5,603 bases of DNA from Methanocorpusculum sp. (GCA_029986195.1 DALTYF010000074.1:1-5603), one strand, 5' to 3'; positions 1-5,539 are shown, counted from the stretch's first letter. Notes: a model not told the origin generated them from the sequence alone. Numbers and translations are program-made.

Positions 1-449
1 CCGTGGACGAGGTTCTGCTGATGGGACGATACGGTCTGCTCGGCTTCTGCAAGCCTCCGGGCCCCGAAGATTTTGCTGCGGTTGACCGGTCGCTTGAACG
101 GATGGGAATTACCGATCTTCGTAAAAGCCATATCGGCAAACTGTCTGGAGGTCAGCAGCAGAAGGTGCTGATCGCCCACAATCTGGTGAAAAAACCGGAT
201 GTTCTTTTGCTGGACGAACCGTTCAGCAACCTGGATCTGGCAACCCGCGAGCACGTCTGCGACGTGCTCTGCGGGATTGCGGATGCGGGGGTAACGGTGG
301 GGATCGTCTCCCATGCGTTTGATGCCCTGCCGGCCCGGGACCTGCGGGTGGTGGTGATGAAGGACGGCGGGATTGTGCTGAACAAAGTTATCCCGCCGGA
401 ACAGGTGCAGGATACGGTTCGCCGTACCTCGGAGGAGATGCATGCTTGA
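1..449 (+). CDS. Metal ABC transporter ATP-binding protein, C-terminal part (cut by window edge)
   Basis: This is the ATP-hydrolysing subunit of an uptake transporter, acting on the cytoplasmic face of the membrane. The reading frame is open to the window edge; the GTG at position 3 is probably internal. The Walker A motif and Q-loop must lie upstream, so roughly the first 100 residues of a usual 240-260 residue protein are missing. Counting from the GTG, the visible parts are the ABC signature LSGGQQQK (47-54), Walker B VLLLDEP (67-73), D-loop SNLD (75-78) and the switch histidine H104 in VSHAFD. All catalytic elements in this half are intact. The next gene is an ABC-3 family permease overlapping by 8 nt, which points to a zinc, manganese or iron importer (ZnuC/MntB-like) and suggests translational coupling. 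The metal cannot be told from the sequence, and no substrate-binding protein gene is visible. A 14-bp-stem hairpin lies in the coding sequence at 244-275. Confidence 0.93.
   Translation, partial: VDEVLLMGRYGLLGFCKPPGPEDFAAVDRSLERMGITDLRKSHIGKLSGGQQQKVLIAHNLVKKPDVLLLDEPFSNLDLATREHVCDVLCGIADAGVTVGIVSHAFDALPARDLRVVVMKDGGIVLNKVIPPEQVQDTVRRTSEEMHA
244..275. repeat. Long hairpin inside the ABC ATPase gene
   Basis: CCCGCGAGCACGTC (244-257) pairs with GACGTGCTC (261-269) and, after one bulged T (270), with GCGGG (271-275). This gives 14 G+C-rich pairs around the loop TGC. It encodes the stretch after the D-loop (around ATREHVCDVLCG), between Walker B and the switch histidine. Confidence 0.8.
431..435 (+). 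promoter_or_regulatory. Ribosome binding site of the metal ABC permease
   Basis: GGAGG lies 6 nt before the ATG at 442, inside the end of the ATPase gene. It supports that start over the nearby ATG at 438, which is in the ATPase frame. The strong site contrasts with the apparent absence of one before the GLUG gene and hxlB. Confidence 0.8.
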
Positions 450-1284
450 GTTTCTGATCCCCAACAACATGGTCTGCCACGCGACCGAGGCGATGCTGTT
501 CGCCTCAATCGGCTGTGCGGTTCTTGCGGTTCTGATTACGCAGATGAAGATCTCATCGATCGGGTTTACGATGGCGCACGGGGCGTTTGCCGGGGCGGCG
601 GTCGGAATGTTCTTCGGTATTGAGATGACGGTTGCCGCCCTTATCGGCAGTTTCCTGCTGGCCTGTGTTCTTGGTCCCCTGTCCGATAAGTCGCGGATGC
701 CGATTGATACAACGCTCGGCGTTCTGTTCGGGTCGATGATGGCGGTTGCGATCTTTTTCTATGCGTGGATGCAGCAGCTTGGGATCGGTTCGGGCGCGAC
801 GTCGCTTTTGTTCGGCAGTGTGATCTCGCTGTACCGCGAAGAGATTTACGGTCTTCTTGCGATCATGGTGATCGTGATTCTGTTTGTCGCGGTGTTTTAC
901 AAGGAGATCTCGGCGATGATCTTTCACCGTAAGATTGCGGAGATTACCGGTATCCGCACCAAACCCATGATGTATGCGGTGCTGTTTATGATTGCGCTGA
1001 TGGTCGCGCTGACGCTCCCGATTGTGGGCGGGCTTCTGCTGTATGTGTGGCTGGTTGCGCCCGCGGCGATTGCGTATCAGTTCTGCGGAACACTGAAACA
1101 GATGATGATTGCCTCCCCCGTGATTGCGGCGGCGATCAGTTTGTGCGGGACGTTTCTTTCGTTTACGTATAATCTGCCGGTCGCACCGTTTTCGGCGATG
1201 CTGTTTGCGGTGGTGTTTGCGGCGGCAGTTCTTGTTTCGCCGCGGCGGCGTGTTACAAAAGAGATGGTAGGATTACAAGGATAA
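442..1284 (+). CDS. Metal ABC transporter permease, ABC-3 family (Zn/Mn/Fe type)
   Basis: This is the membrane-spanning subunit that forms the metal channel and pairs with the ATPase encoded just upstream. At 280 residues it has the usual length for the family (about 260-290). Hydrophobic segments are seen at about residues 14-33, 45-59, 62-80, 91-110, 134-153, 175-194, 195-213, 222-241 and 249-267, in line with the eight or nine helices of ZnuB-like proteins. Two family blocks are recognisable: GFTMAHGAFAGAAVG at 41-55, matching the usual 'S..hG...GaA' motif, and the block from EITGI (167-171) through GGLLLYVWLVAPAA (196-209), matching the 'G..L....L..PAA.A' motif. The tail after residue 267 is basic (SPRRRVTKE) and probably cytoplasmic. 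The start is supported by GGAGG 6 nt upstream. The gene overlaps the ATPase by 8 nt and ends in a hairpin shared with the convergent rubredoxin gene. The metal is not determined; ZnuB is the nearest familiar name. Confidence 0.9.
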   Translation: MLEFLIPNNMVCHATEAMLFASIGCAVLAVLITQMKISSIGFTMAHGAFAGAAVGMFFGIEMTVAALIGSFLLACVLGPLSDKSRMPIDTTLGVLFGSMMAVAIFFYAWMQQLGIGSGATSLLFGSVISLYREEIYGLLAIMVIVILFVAVFYKEISAMIFHRKIAEITGIRTKPMMYAVLFMIALMVALTLPIVGGLLLYVWLVAPAAIAYQFCGTLKQMMIASPVIAAAISLCGTFLSFTYNLPVAPFSAMLFAVVFAAAVLVSPRRRVTKEMVGLQG

Positions 1285-1304
1285 GGGGTTCTTATCCTCT
1301 TTTT
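1278..1304 (+). terminator. Hairpin plus T-tract terminator between convergent genes, containing both stop codons
   Basis: AGGATAAG (1278-1285) and CTTATCCT (1291-1298) form a perfect 8-bp stem around the 5-nt loop GGGTT, followed on the plus strand by CTTTTT (1299-1304). The TAA of the permease (1282-1284) is in the left arm and the TAA of rubredoxin (complement of 1292-1294) is in the right arm. The T-tract is inside the rubredoxin coding sequence, within its last codons. Only the plus-strand side has a T-run, so termination is best supported for the transporter operon. On the minus side the hairpin could protect or pause the rubredoxin transcript. Confidence 0.7.
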
Positions 1305-1450
1305 GCAAAGAATTTTTTCGATGCGCCGCACATGGGACAGATCCAGGTGTCCGGGATTTTGTCAAACGGTGTTCCTGCCGGAATGCTGGGGGCTGCACCT
1401 TTTTCTTCGTCATACAGGTAGCCGCAGGTCATACACAGATACTTTGCCAT
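1292..1450 (-). CDS. Rubredoxin
   Basis: This is a small cytoplasmic one-electron carrier with a single iron bound by four cysteines. The 52 residues match the usual length (52-54). The ligands are C6 and C9 in the first knuckle (CMTCGY) and C38 and C41 in the second (CPMCG). The aromatic and acidic residues expected between them are present (Y11, Y13, D14, then PDTW at 33-36). The frame stays open upstream to an ATG at 1555, which would give 87 residues. The extra basic stretch is unlike rubredoxin and overlaps the GLUG gene, so the ATG at 1450, starting MAKYLC, is preferred. No clear Shine-Dalgarno sequence precedes it. In methanogens rubredoxins commonly pass electrons to oxygen-defence enzymes such as rubrerythrin, superoxide reductase or flavodiiron proteins. 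No such partner is visible here, so the specific role is unknown. It lies 61 nt downstream of the GLUG gene on the same strand and may be cotranscribed or have its own promoter. Confidence 0.95.
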   Translation of the reverse strand: MAKYLCMTCGYLYDEEKGAAPSIPAGTPFDKIPDTWICPMCGASKKFFAKRG

Positions 1451-1501
1451 AGAAAACTGTTGCCGCCGGAAAATGGTAAGGGTTTGGATTGCGGCACTGC
1501 C

Positions 1502-1508
1502 AAAATAC
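1502..1508 (-). promoter_or_regulatory. Possible TATA-like box for rubredoxin
   Basis: On the minus strand the spacer between the GLUG stop and rubredoxin reads CTGTATTTTGG. The TATTTTG at 1508-1502 is the only AT-rich box there and would place a transcript start near 1480, about 30 nt before the ATG. It is weak, and read-through from the GLUG gene is equally possible. Confidence 0.25.
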
Positions 1509-1511
1509 AGG

Positions 1512-2576
1512 TCACGGAGTTTTTTTCGTGTCCGTCTTATGGAGATCCACTGCAAGATAGGAAAAATCCCCTTCCGGTTCCTGCTCCTGCCACGTCAGTA
1601 CCGGCAGCCGGTAGGAGGAAAATGCCGGATCGATCTTCCATATCGCAGGATCCCATCCCTTCCAGGGTCCCACTTTCTTTTCAAATCCGTTCCACAACAG
1701 GTAATAAGAGATGTCCCCGCCATTATTCGTAACGTACTGTGCAAATCTCCCTTCCGGATTTTTCATCCCCATCCACGCAAGACAGTCCAGTGTCGTTACC
1801 CGGCGAATCATCCCGGCAATTCTGCCGCACATCGGATACGGACAGCTTACTGACTGCATCAGGGACAGAATGCCTTTCCAGCGTCCCTGTTCCGCAAACC
1901 CGGCAATTCCGCCAACGTAATTATCTCCGGAAACAGTTCCTGCTGCATAGCAGTACTCAAGCGTCATGCCGGTCAGGTTTCCGCCAATGCCTCCGGCATA
2001 TGTTTGCGGGGTTGCCACATTCCCCAGAAAATAACTGTTGGATATTGTACTGTACTTCCCCTGTCCCCCGATACCGCCAGCATGTTTTCCTGAAATATCC
2101 CCCTGTACCCGGCATCTGCTCACTATCCCTCCGACAACTGCGTCTCCCGTAACCGTGCCCGAAAAGGTACAACCGGATACATTTGCCCCCCGCAGAAATC
2201 CGACAATCCCGCCAACTGCTTTTTCCCCGCGAATGGTGCCGGACACGGTAAGATTGGCAACTTCAGCCCGCTCGGCACGGGAAACACCAGTCACCTGGCC
2301 GAAAAATCCGCAGTCCGTTTTCTCGGTGGATACGGATACTCCGCGAATTGTATGTCCTCCGCCGTCAAACCTGCCGGAGAACGGAAACTCCCGGTCATGA
2401 TCCCCGATCGGCTGCCAGGCAGTCCCGTCAAGATCCAAATCCGCGGTCAGGAGAAAATGGGTTCCCGCATATGAGATGCCGGAGTTTACCGCTTCCGCAA
2501 ATTTCAGCAGATCTTCCGCCGACTGAATCAAATAAGGTGTTTCAACAGTACCTGTTCCATCCCAACAATCTTCCAT
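1512..2576 (-). CDS. GLUG-repeat protein without signal peptide, possibly decaying
   Basis: The 354 residues resemble the GLUG-repeat module of large cell-surface proteins in methanogens and bacteria; no enzymatic role is known to me. The N-terminal block WDGTGTVETPYLIQSAEDLL (5-24), then NSG, LTADLDLDG (43-51), PIGD and FSGRFDGGGHTIRG (66-79), is the usual entry domain. GLUG repeats follow, with GGI cores near 122, 149, 167, 195 and 222. A GRIAG block (251-255), an LDCLAW..M stretch (263-271) and a LPVLTWQ end (324-330) complete the module. Family members normally carry a signal peptide; here none is encoded, and an in-frame TGA lies five codons before the ATG. Repeat spacing is 27-28 residues except one unit of 18, as if about 8 residues were deleted after GGIV at 149-152. 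Residues 240-243 and 256-260 look like compensated frameshifts. No Shine-Dalgarno sequence is seen, but a TATA-like box sits 24-31 nt upstream. It could be a recently truncated remnant or a cytoplasmic variant. Confidence 0.75.
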   Translation of the reverse strand: MEDCWDGTGTVETPYLIQSAEDLLKFAEAVNSGISYAGTHFLLTADLDLDGTAWQPIGDHDREFPFSGRFDGGGHTIRGVSVSTEKTDCGFFGQVTGVSRAERAEVANLTVSGTIRGEKAVGGIVGFLRGANVSGCTFSGTVTGDAVVGGIVSRCRVQGDISGKHAGGIGGQGKYSTISNSYFLGNVATPQTYAGGIGGNLTGMTLEYCYAAGTVSGDNYVGGIAGFAEQGRWKGILSLMQSVSCPYPMCGRIAGMIRRVTTLDCLAWMGMKNPEGRFAQYVTNNGGDISYYLLWNGFEKKVGPWKGWDPAIWKIDPAFSSYRLPVLTWQEQEPEGDFSYLAVDLHKTDTKKTP

Positions 2577-2599
2577 GATACATATACTAAGTCAGAATA

Positions 2600-2607
2600 A
2601 TAGATAA
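2600..2607 (-). promoter_or_regulatory. TATA-like box of the GLUG gene (leaderless transcript candidate)
   Basis: TTATCTAT on the minus strand lies at -31 to -24 from the GLUG ATG, in an AT-rich stretch preceded by purine-rich ACAAACAA. At that distance an archaeal promoter would start transcription close to the A of the ATG, which fits the missing Shine-Dalgarno sequence. A second AT-rich run (TATATG) sits too near the start codon to act as a TATA box. Confidence 0.45.
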
Positions 2608-2667
2608 TTGTTTGTGCTGAAAAGGGACTGTCTCGTTCTTCATGAATCATCTGATGCAAAGAGGACC

Positions 2668-2743
2668 GGGATCTGATTTTCAGGGAGTCCGTTTCACGGT
2701 AATGATTCTCCGGATTTTTCCGGTGAAAATCGGATCAGATTCC
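2668..2743. repeat. Nested inverted repeats in the 190-bp intergenic region
   Basis: The region 2577-2766 holds no convincing gene. It contains an outer imperfect inverted repeat, GGGATCTGA (2668-2676) with TCAGATTCC (2735-2743), 8 of 9 matching. Inside is a perfect 5-bp stem, CCGGA-TTTT-TCCGG (2710-2723), flanked by further pairing between GATT (2704-2707) and AATC (2728-2731). A small CTGA-TTT-TCAG hairpin overlaps the left arm. These could fold the 3' end of the peptidase transcript or be protein-binding sites; neither is shown. Confidence 0.4.
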
Positions 2744-2752
2744 TGTCCTGCC

Positions 2753-2766
2753 AAAAAAGAAAAAAA
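2753..2766 (-). terminator. Oligo-T terminator of the hxlB-aminotransferase-peptidase operon
   Basis: Directly after the peptidase TAA the minus strand reads seven T, a C and six T, with no hairpin before it. T-runs of this kind are typical of factor-independent termination by archaeal RNA polymerase. It separates the three-gene operon from the GLUG gene downstream. Confidence 0.75.
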
Positions 2767-3819
2767 TTAGTTCAGCTTCGGCTTCGTGCCGACAGCTTTT
2801 GCAAGCAGAGAGATTCCTGCCTGTAAATCTTTCAGATCGATAACCTCAACCGGCGAGTGAATATACCGTGCCGGAACCGAGACCGGCACACTCGGAATAC
2901 CGCCGCGTTCAAAGTTGATCGCAGACGCATCCGTATTCCCGCCGTCACCGATCTCCACCTGAACTGGAATATCAAACTTCTTCGCCGTCTTCGTTAGCCA
3001 GGAAACGATCCCCGGATCCCCAATATGGCCGCGCCCTGAACCGGACACCGCCACCACCACAGGACCTTTGCCCATAAAGACCGGCGCCTTGCGGCGTTCA
3101 ATACCCGGCGAGTCTCCGGGGATCGTCACATCCGTAGCGATCGCCACATCAGGGGAAAGCGCAAACGAACTCGTCTTCGCACCCTTCAGCCCGACCTCCT
3201 CCTGCACCGTGAACACTGCGTACACGGTGTGTTTCGTCTGCATCTCGCGGAGAGCACCGATCAGCATCGCACAGCCCGCACGGTTATCGAACGCCTTGCC
3301 GGTAACACAGGTTCCCGCAAGCGGCACAAACTCCCGATCGATTGTAATCGGTGTTCCGATCTCAATTCCAAGGGCTTCCACCTCTTCGGGACTCGTCGCC
3401 CCGACATCGATGAACATATCCGCGAGATTTACCGGCTTCTTGCGATCCTCGTCGCTCATCACGTGCGGGGGTTTCATGCCGAGAACTCCCGGAACGATTC
3501 CCTTCTCACCGTGCAGAAGAACCCGCTGGGACACCAGAACCGGATTGAACCAGCCGCCGACCGCAATGAACCGGATAAATCCGTGCTCGTCCACGTACTG
3601 CACCATCAGGCCGATCTCATCCATATGGGCTGCGAGCATGATCGAAAAATCATCGCCCTTCTTTACCGCGACCAGATTTCCCATCTTGTCGGTTTTGATC
3701 TCATCCACATAGGGTGCGACCTCTTCTCTGATGATCTTTGCGACCGGCGACTCAAAGCCGGAAATGCCGTGGGCATTTGACAGCTTCTGTAACAATGCAC
3801 TGATTTCTGCAATTTCCAT
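2767..3819 (-). CDS. M42 family metallo-aminopeptidase (tetrahedral aminopeptidase type)
   Basis: This is a cytoplasmic two-zinc aminopeptidase of family M42 (TET / deblocking aminopeptidase; also annotated as glutamyl aminopeptidase, FrvX or 'endoglucanase M'). Characterised relatives form dodecameric tetrahedra that trim peptides released by the proteasome. The 350 residues fit the usual length. All expected active-site residues are visible: H65 and D67 in AAHMDE, bridging D178 in AFDNR, the general base E207 and zinc ligand E208 in TVQEEVG, D230 in ATDVT, and H321 in YIHSPVE. The block GDGGNTDA (291-298) is also typical. The substrate class (acidic, basic or aliphatic) cannot be read off. 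No signal peptide is seen. The start has GGGTGA 6 nt upstream, which overlaps the stop codon of the aminotransferase gene, so it is the third gene of the operon and probably translated by coupling. A T-rich terminator follows immediately. Confidence 0.95.
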   Translation of the reverse strand: MEIAEISALLQKLSNAHGISGFESPVAKIIREEVAPYVDEIKTDKMGNLVAVKKGDDFSIMLAAHMDEIGLMVQYVDEHGFIRFIAVGGWFNPVLVSQRVLLHGEKGIVPGVLGMKPPHVMSDEDRKKPVNLADMFIDVGATSPEEVEALGIEIGTPITIDREFVPLAGTCVTGKAFDNRAGCAMLIGALREMQTKHTVYAVFTVQEEVGLKGAKTSSFALSPDVAIATDVTIPGDSPGIERRKAPVFMGKGPVVVAVSGSGRGHIGDPGIVSWLTKTAKKFDIPVQVEIGDGGNTDASAINFERGGIPSVPVSVPARYIHSPVEVIDLKDLQAGISLLAKAVGTKPKLN

Positions 3820-3825
3820 AATAAT

Positions 3826-3831
3826 TCACCC
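3826..3831 (-). promoter_or_regulatory. Ribosome binding site of the M42 peptidase, overlapping the upstream stop codon
   Basis: GGGTGA on the minus strand matches the GGTGA core of the archaeal Shine-Dalgarno sequence, and its last three bases are the TGA of the aminotransferase gene. Six bases (ATTATT) separate it from the peptidase ATG. This arrangement suits termination-reinitiation. Confidence 0.7.
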
Positions 3832-4935
3832 GACAACCTTTGCCATCCGGGCAAGGGCTTCTTTGATATTTTCCTGCGAGGTTGCGTAGCTCATCCGGGC
3901 GTAACCCGCGCCCGCACTGCCGAAGGCAGTGCCGGGTGTGATGATGACGCCCGCATCCACGATTCTTCGGACAAGATCCGCATCCATCTGCGCGAACGCA
4001 TAGAATGCACCGTCCGGGCGGTTCCCCGAAACTCCCATCTTGTGCAGTCCTGAAATCAGCAGATCACGGCGTGCCTCATACTCCGTCTTCATCGCCGCAA
4101 CCGAATCCTGCGGTCCCGTGTACGCTGCAAGTGCCGCATACTGGGCAATCGAGGTCGGACAGGCAAGCGTGTACTGCTGCACCTTTACGACCTCATGAAT
4201 GATCTCCTCGCTTGCTGCAAGGAATCCGATCCGCCACCCGGTCATCGCATACGTCTTGCTCGTTGCATTGATCGTAATCACGTTGTCTCCGAAGACGGCG
4301 GCACTCACGAACTTTGTGTCCCCGTAGCAGAACTTCTCGTACACCTCATCGCTGATGACGGTAACACCCGCGTCCGCAGCCGACTCGACGACTGCCCGGA
4401 CGGTCTCCGGTGTCTCGACCATGCCGGTCGGGTTTGCCGGATTGTTCAGCACAAACACTTTCGTCTTCGGATCCGAGAACTGTTCCTTGAGTGCCTCGAC
4501 ATCCAGATGCAGATCGGAACCGAGTCGGACGGGAACGGGAACGCCGCCCGCAAGTGTTGTCAGTGCCCCGTAGGAGACGAAACCCGGATCATTGAAGACG
4601 ACTTTGTCGTCGTTCTCAACCAGGGACTGAACCGCAATGTTCAGCGCTCCGGACCCTCCAGCGGTGATGATCACATTCCCTGCATTGCAGGGAATGTGGT
4701 TTTCGCGGGAAAGTTTCGCCGCGACCGCTTCCCGCAGTTCATCGATTCCGGCATTGTTCGTGTAGCCCGTCTTTCCCGCGGCAAGGGCTGCAACGGCTGC
4801 GGCCTTGATATTTTCCGGTGTGTCAAAGTCGGGCTGCCCGAGACCCATGTTGATGGCGTTTGGTCCTGCTCCCTCGAACATCTTTCTGATGCCGGAGATG
4901 TCGATGGCCTGAACACGTTTTGCAAAATACGTCAT
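3826..4935 (-). CDS. Class I/II PLP-dependent aminotransferase (aspartate aminotransferase-like)
   Basis: This is a fold-type I transaminase that moves an amino group between an amino acid and a 2-oxoacid, in the cytoplasm. The 369 residues are slightly short for the family (370-400) but complete. Visible motifs are GLGQPDFDTP (31-40), TAGGSGAL at the cofactor phosphate site (91-98), NNPANPTG (164-171), SDEVYE with cofactor-binding D196 and Y199, the Schiff-base lysine K227 in SKTYAMTGWR with R235, and R347 in ARMSYA, which binds the substrate carboxylate. These support an active enzyme. The substrate (aspartate, alanine, aromatic or branched-chain) cannot be decided. The ATG is one base after the hxlB stop (TAAAATG), so translation is probably coupled; only a weak CGAG lies in a possible ribosome-site position. 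The M42 peptidase follows 6 nt after the stop. Residues 80-88 (HIPCNAGNV), just before the TAGG motif, are encoded by a 27-bp perfect palindrome. Confidence 0.93.
   Translation of the reverse strand: MTYFAKRVQAIDISGIRKMFEGAGPNAINMGLGQPDFDTPENIKAAAVAALAAGKTGYTNNAGIDELREAVAAKLSRENHIPCNAGNVIITAGGSGALNIAVQSLVENDDKVVFNDPGFVSYGALTTLAGGVPVPVRLGSDLHLDVEALKEQFSDPKTKVFVLNNPANPTGMVETPETVRAVVESAADAGVTVISDEVYEKFCYGDTKFVSAAVFGDNVITINATSKTYAMTGWRIGFLAASEEIIHEVVKVQQYTLACPTSIAQYAALAAYTGPQDSVAAMKTEYEARRDLLISGLHKMGVSGNRPDGAFYAFAQMDADLVRRIVDAGVIITPGTAFGSAGAGYARMSYATSQENIKEALARMAKVVG
4672..4698. repeat. 27-bp perfect palindrome inside the aminotransferase gene
   Basis: CACATTCCCTGC (4672-4683) and GCAGGGAATGTG (4687-4698) are exact reverse complements around the 3 bases ATT. 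The flanking A4684 and T4686 can pair too, making 13 pairs around one central base. It encodes residues 80-88 of the aminotransferase on the minus strand without interrupting the frame. I found no second full copy in the window. Confidence 0.85.
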
Positions 4936-4936
4936 T

Positions 4937-5539
4937 TTACTCGATATTGGTGTGGCGCCGCTTCAGATCGCTCTCTTCGATCTTGGTCATATCCATTAAG
5001 GTGGAGATAACCGCGTCGCCGAAGATAAGGGATGTCGTCTCAAAGATGGTGCCGAGCGGGGCAAACGAACGGTGTTCGCCCAGCATCTGGCGGATCTCAT
5101 ACTCGTGGGCGTCGCAGGAAACCGGATCCCGCTGCGTCTCAATCCTGATGGTGTAGTCGGCAATCTTTCCGATGCGGGAGTCCGGGGTTGACGAGATCAG
5201 CGCAACTTTGACGCCGAGACTCTTTGCCGTCTCGGCAATGTCACCGATGGTCTTCGTGTTGCCCGATCCGGAGAAGGCAACGATCAGATCGCCTTCGCCG
5301 ATAGCAGGAGTGATCGTCTCCCCGACCACATACGAGGTCATGCCCATATGCATCAGCCGCATGGCAAAGGACTTGGCAACGAGGCCGGAACGTCCGGCTC
5401 CCATCACGTAGATGCGTTTTGCATCCAGAATCGCGGCAAGAAAGGCATCAATCTCGCCGCCTGCGATCATCTGGGCAATGGCATCGATACGGGATGCCAT
5501 TAAGCTCATCATATTTTTGACGGAGGCTCCGTGCGTCAT
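4937..5539 (-). CDS. hxlB: 6-phospho-3-hexuloisomerase
   Basis: This SIS-domain sugar isomerase interconverts 3-hexulose 6-phosphate and fructose 6-phosphate. In archaea without the oxidative pentose-phosphate pathway it works with hexulose-6-phosphate synthase (often fused to the formaldehyde-activating enzyme Fae in methanogens) to make ribulose 5-phosphate and formaldehyde. The 200 residues contain MGAGRSG (46-52), AMRLMHMG (59-66), VVGETITPAI (71-80), the phosphate-binding SGSGNT (90-95), PLGTIFE (161-167, with E167 in the position of the proposed catalytic glutamate) and the family's RRHTN ending (194-198). This is close to the recalled Methanocaldococcus MJ1247 protein, except for an insertion of about 18 residues around 136-158 before PLGT. 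The first ATG puts GAGRSG at the same position as in that homologue; ATGs at codons 10 and 11 are alternatives. It is the first gene of the operon, one base before the aminotransferase, and no Shine-Dalgarno sequence is seen. The synthase partner is not in the window. Confidence 0.95.
   Translation of the reverse strand: MTHGASVKNMMSLMASRIDAIAQMIAGGEIDAFLAAILDAKRIYVMGAGRSGLVAKSFAMRLMHMGMTSYVVGETITPAIGEGDLIVAFSGSGNTKTIGDIAETAKSLGVKVALISSTPDSRIGKIADYTIRIETQRDPVSCDAHEYEIRQMLGEHRSFAPLGTIFETTSLIFGDAVISTLMDMTKIEESDLKRRHTNIE
5520..5532. repeat. Short palindrome at the 5' end of hxlB
   Basis: ACGGAG (5520-5525) and CTCCGT (5527-5532) are exact reverse complements around a single G, covering codons 3-7 of hxlB. 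It could be an operator or an mRNA hairpin near the start codon, or chance. Confidence 0.4.

Noticed and set aside
553..927. Minus-strand open frame of 124 codons opposite the permease
   Set aside because: The product is an Arg/His/Asp-rich mirror of hydrophobic membrane-segment codons and not a real protein.
1451..1555. N-terminal extension of rubredoxin to 87 residues
   Set aside because: The added 35 residues are basic and unlike rubredoxin, and they overlap the GLUG gene. The internal ATG gives the standard 52-residue protein.
1460..2578. Several plus-strand open frames opposite the GLUG gene
   Set aside because: They are Pro-, Ser- and Arg-rich mirror frames of a repeat-coding gene. 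The minus-strand product has clear GLUG family motifs.
2645..2700. Possible small gene or lost signal peptide in the 2577-2766 gap
   Set aside because: The short minus-strand frames here (for example one starting MKNETVPF) have no hydrophobic core, no ribosome site and no family resemblance.
3068..3780. Two plus-strand open frames of 214 and 183 codons opposite the M42 peptidase
   Set aside because: Both are antisense to a complete, motif-intact peptidase gene and have low-complexity composition with no recognisable family.
4915..4932. Near-palindrome ACGTTTTGCAAAATACGT at the aminotransferase start
   Set aside because: Only the central TTTTGCAAAA is perfect, it encodes the ordinary N-terminus (YFAKRV), and nothing else suggests a regulatory site.
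4195..5010. 271-codon open frame on the plus strand, opposite the aminotransferase and the end of hxlB
   Set aside because: Its translation is rich in Arg, Cys, Asp and His without any domain pattern. It lies antisense to a gene with all its catalytic motifs, so it is a mirror frame.
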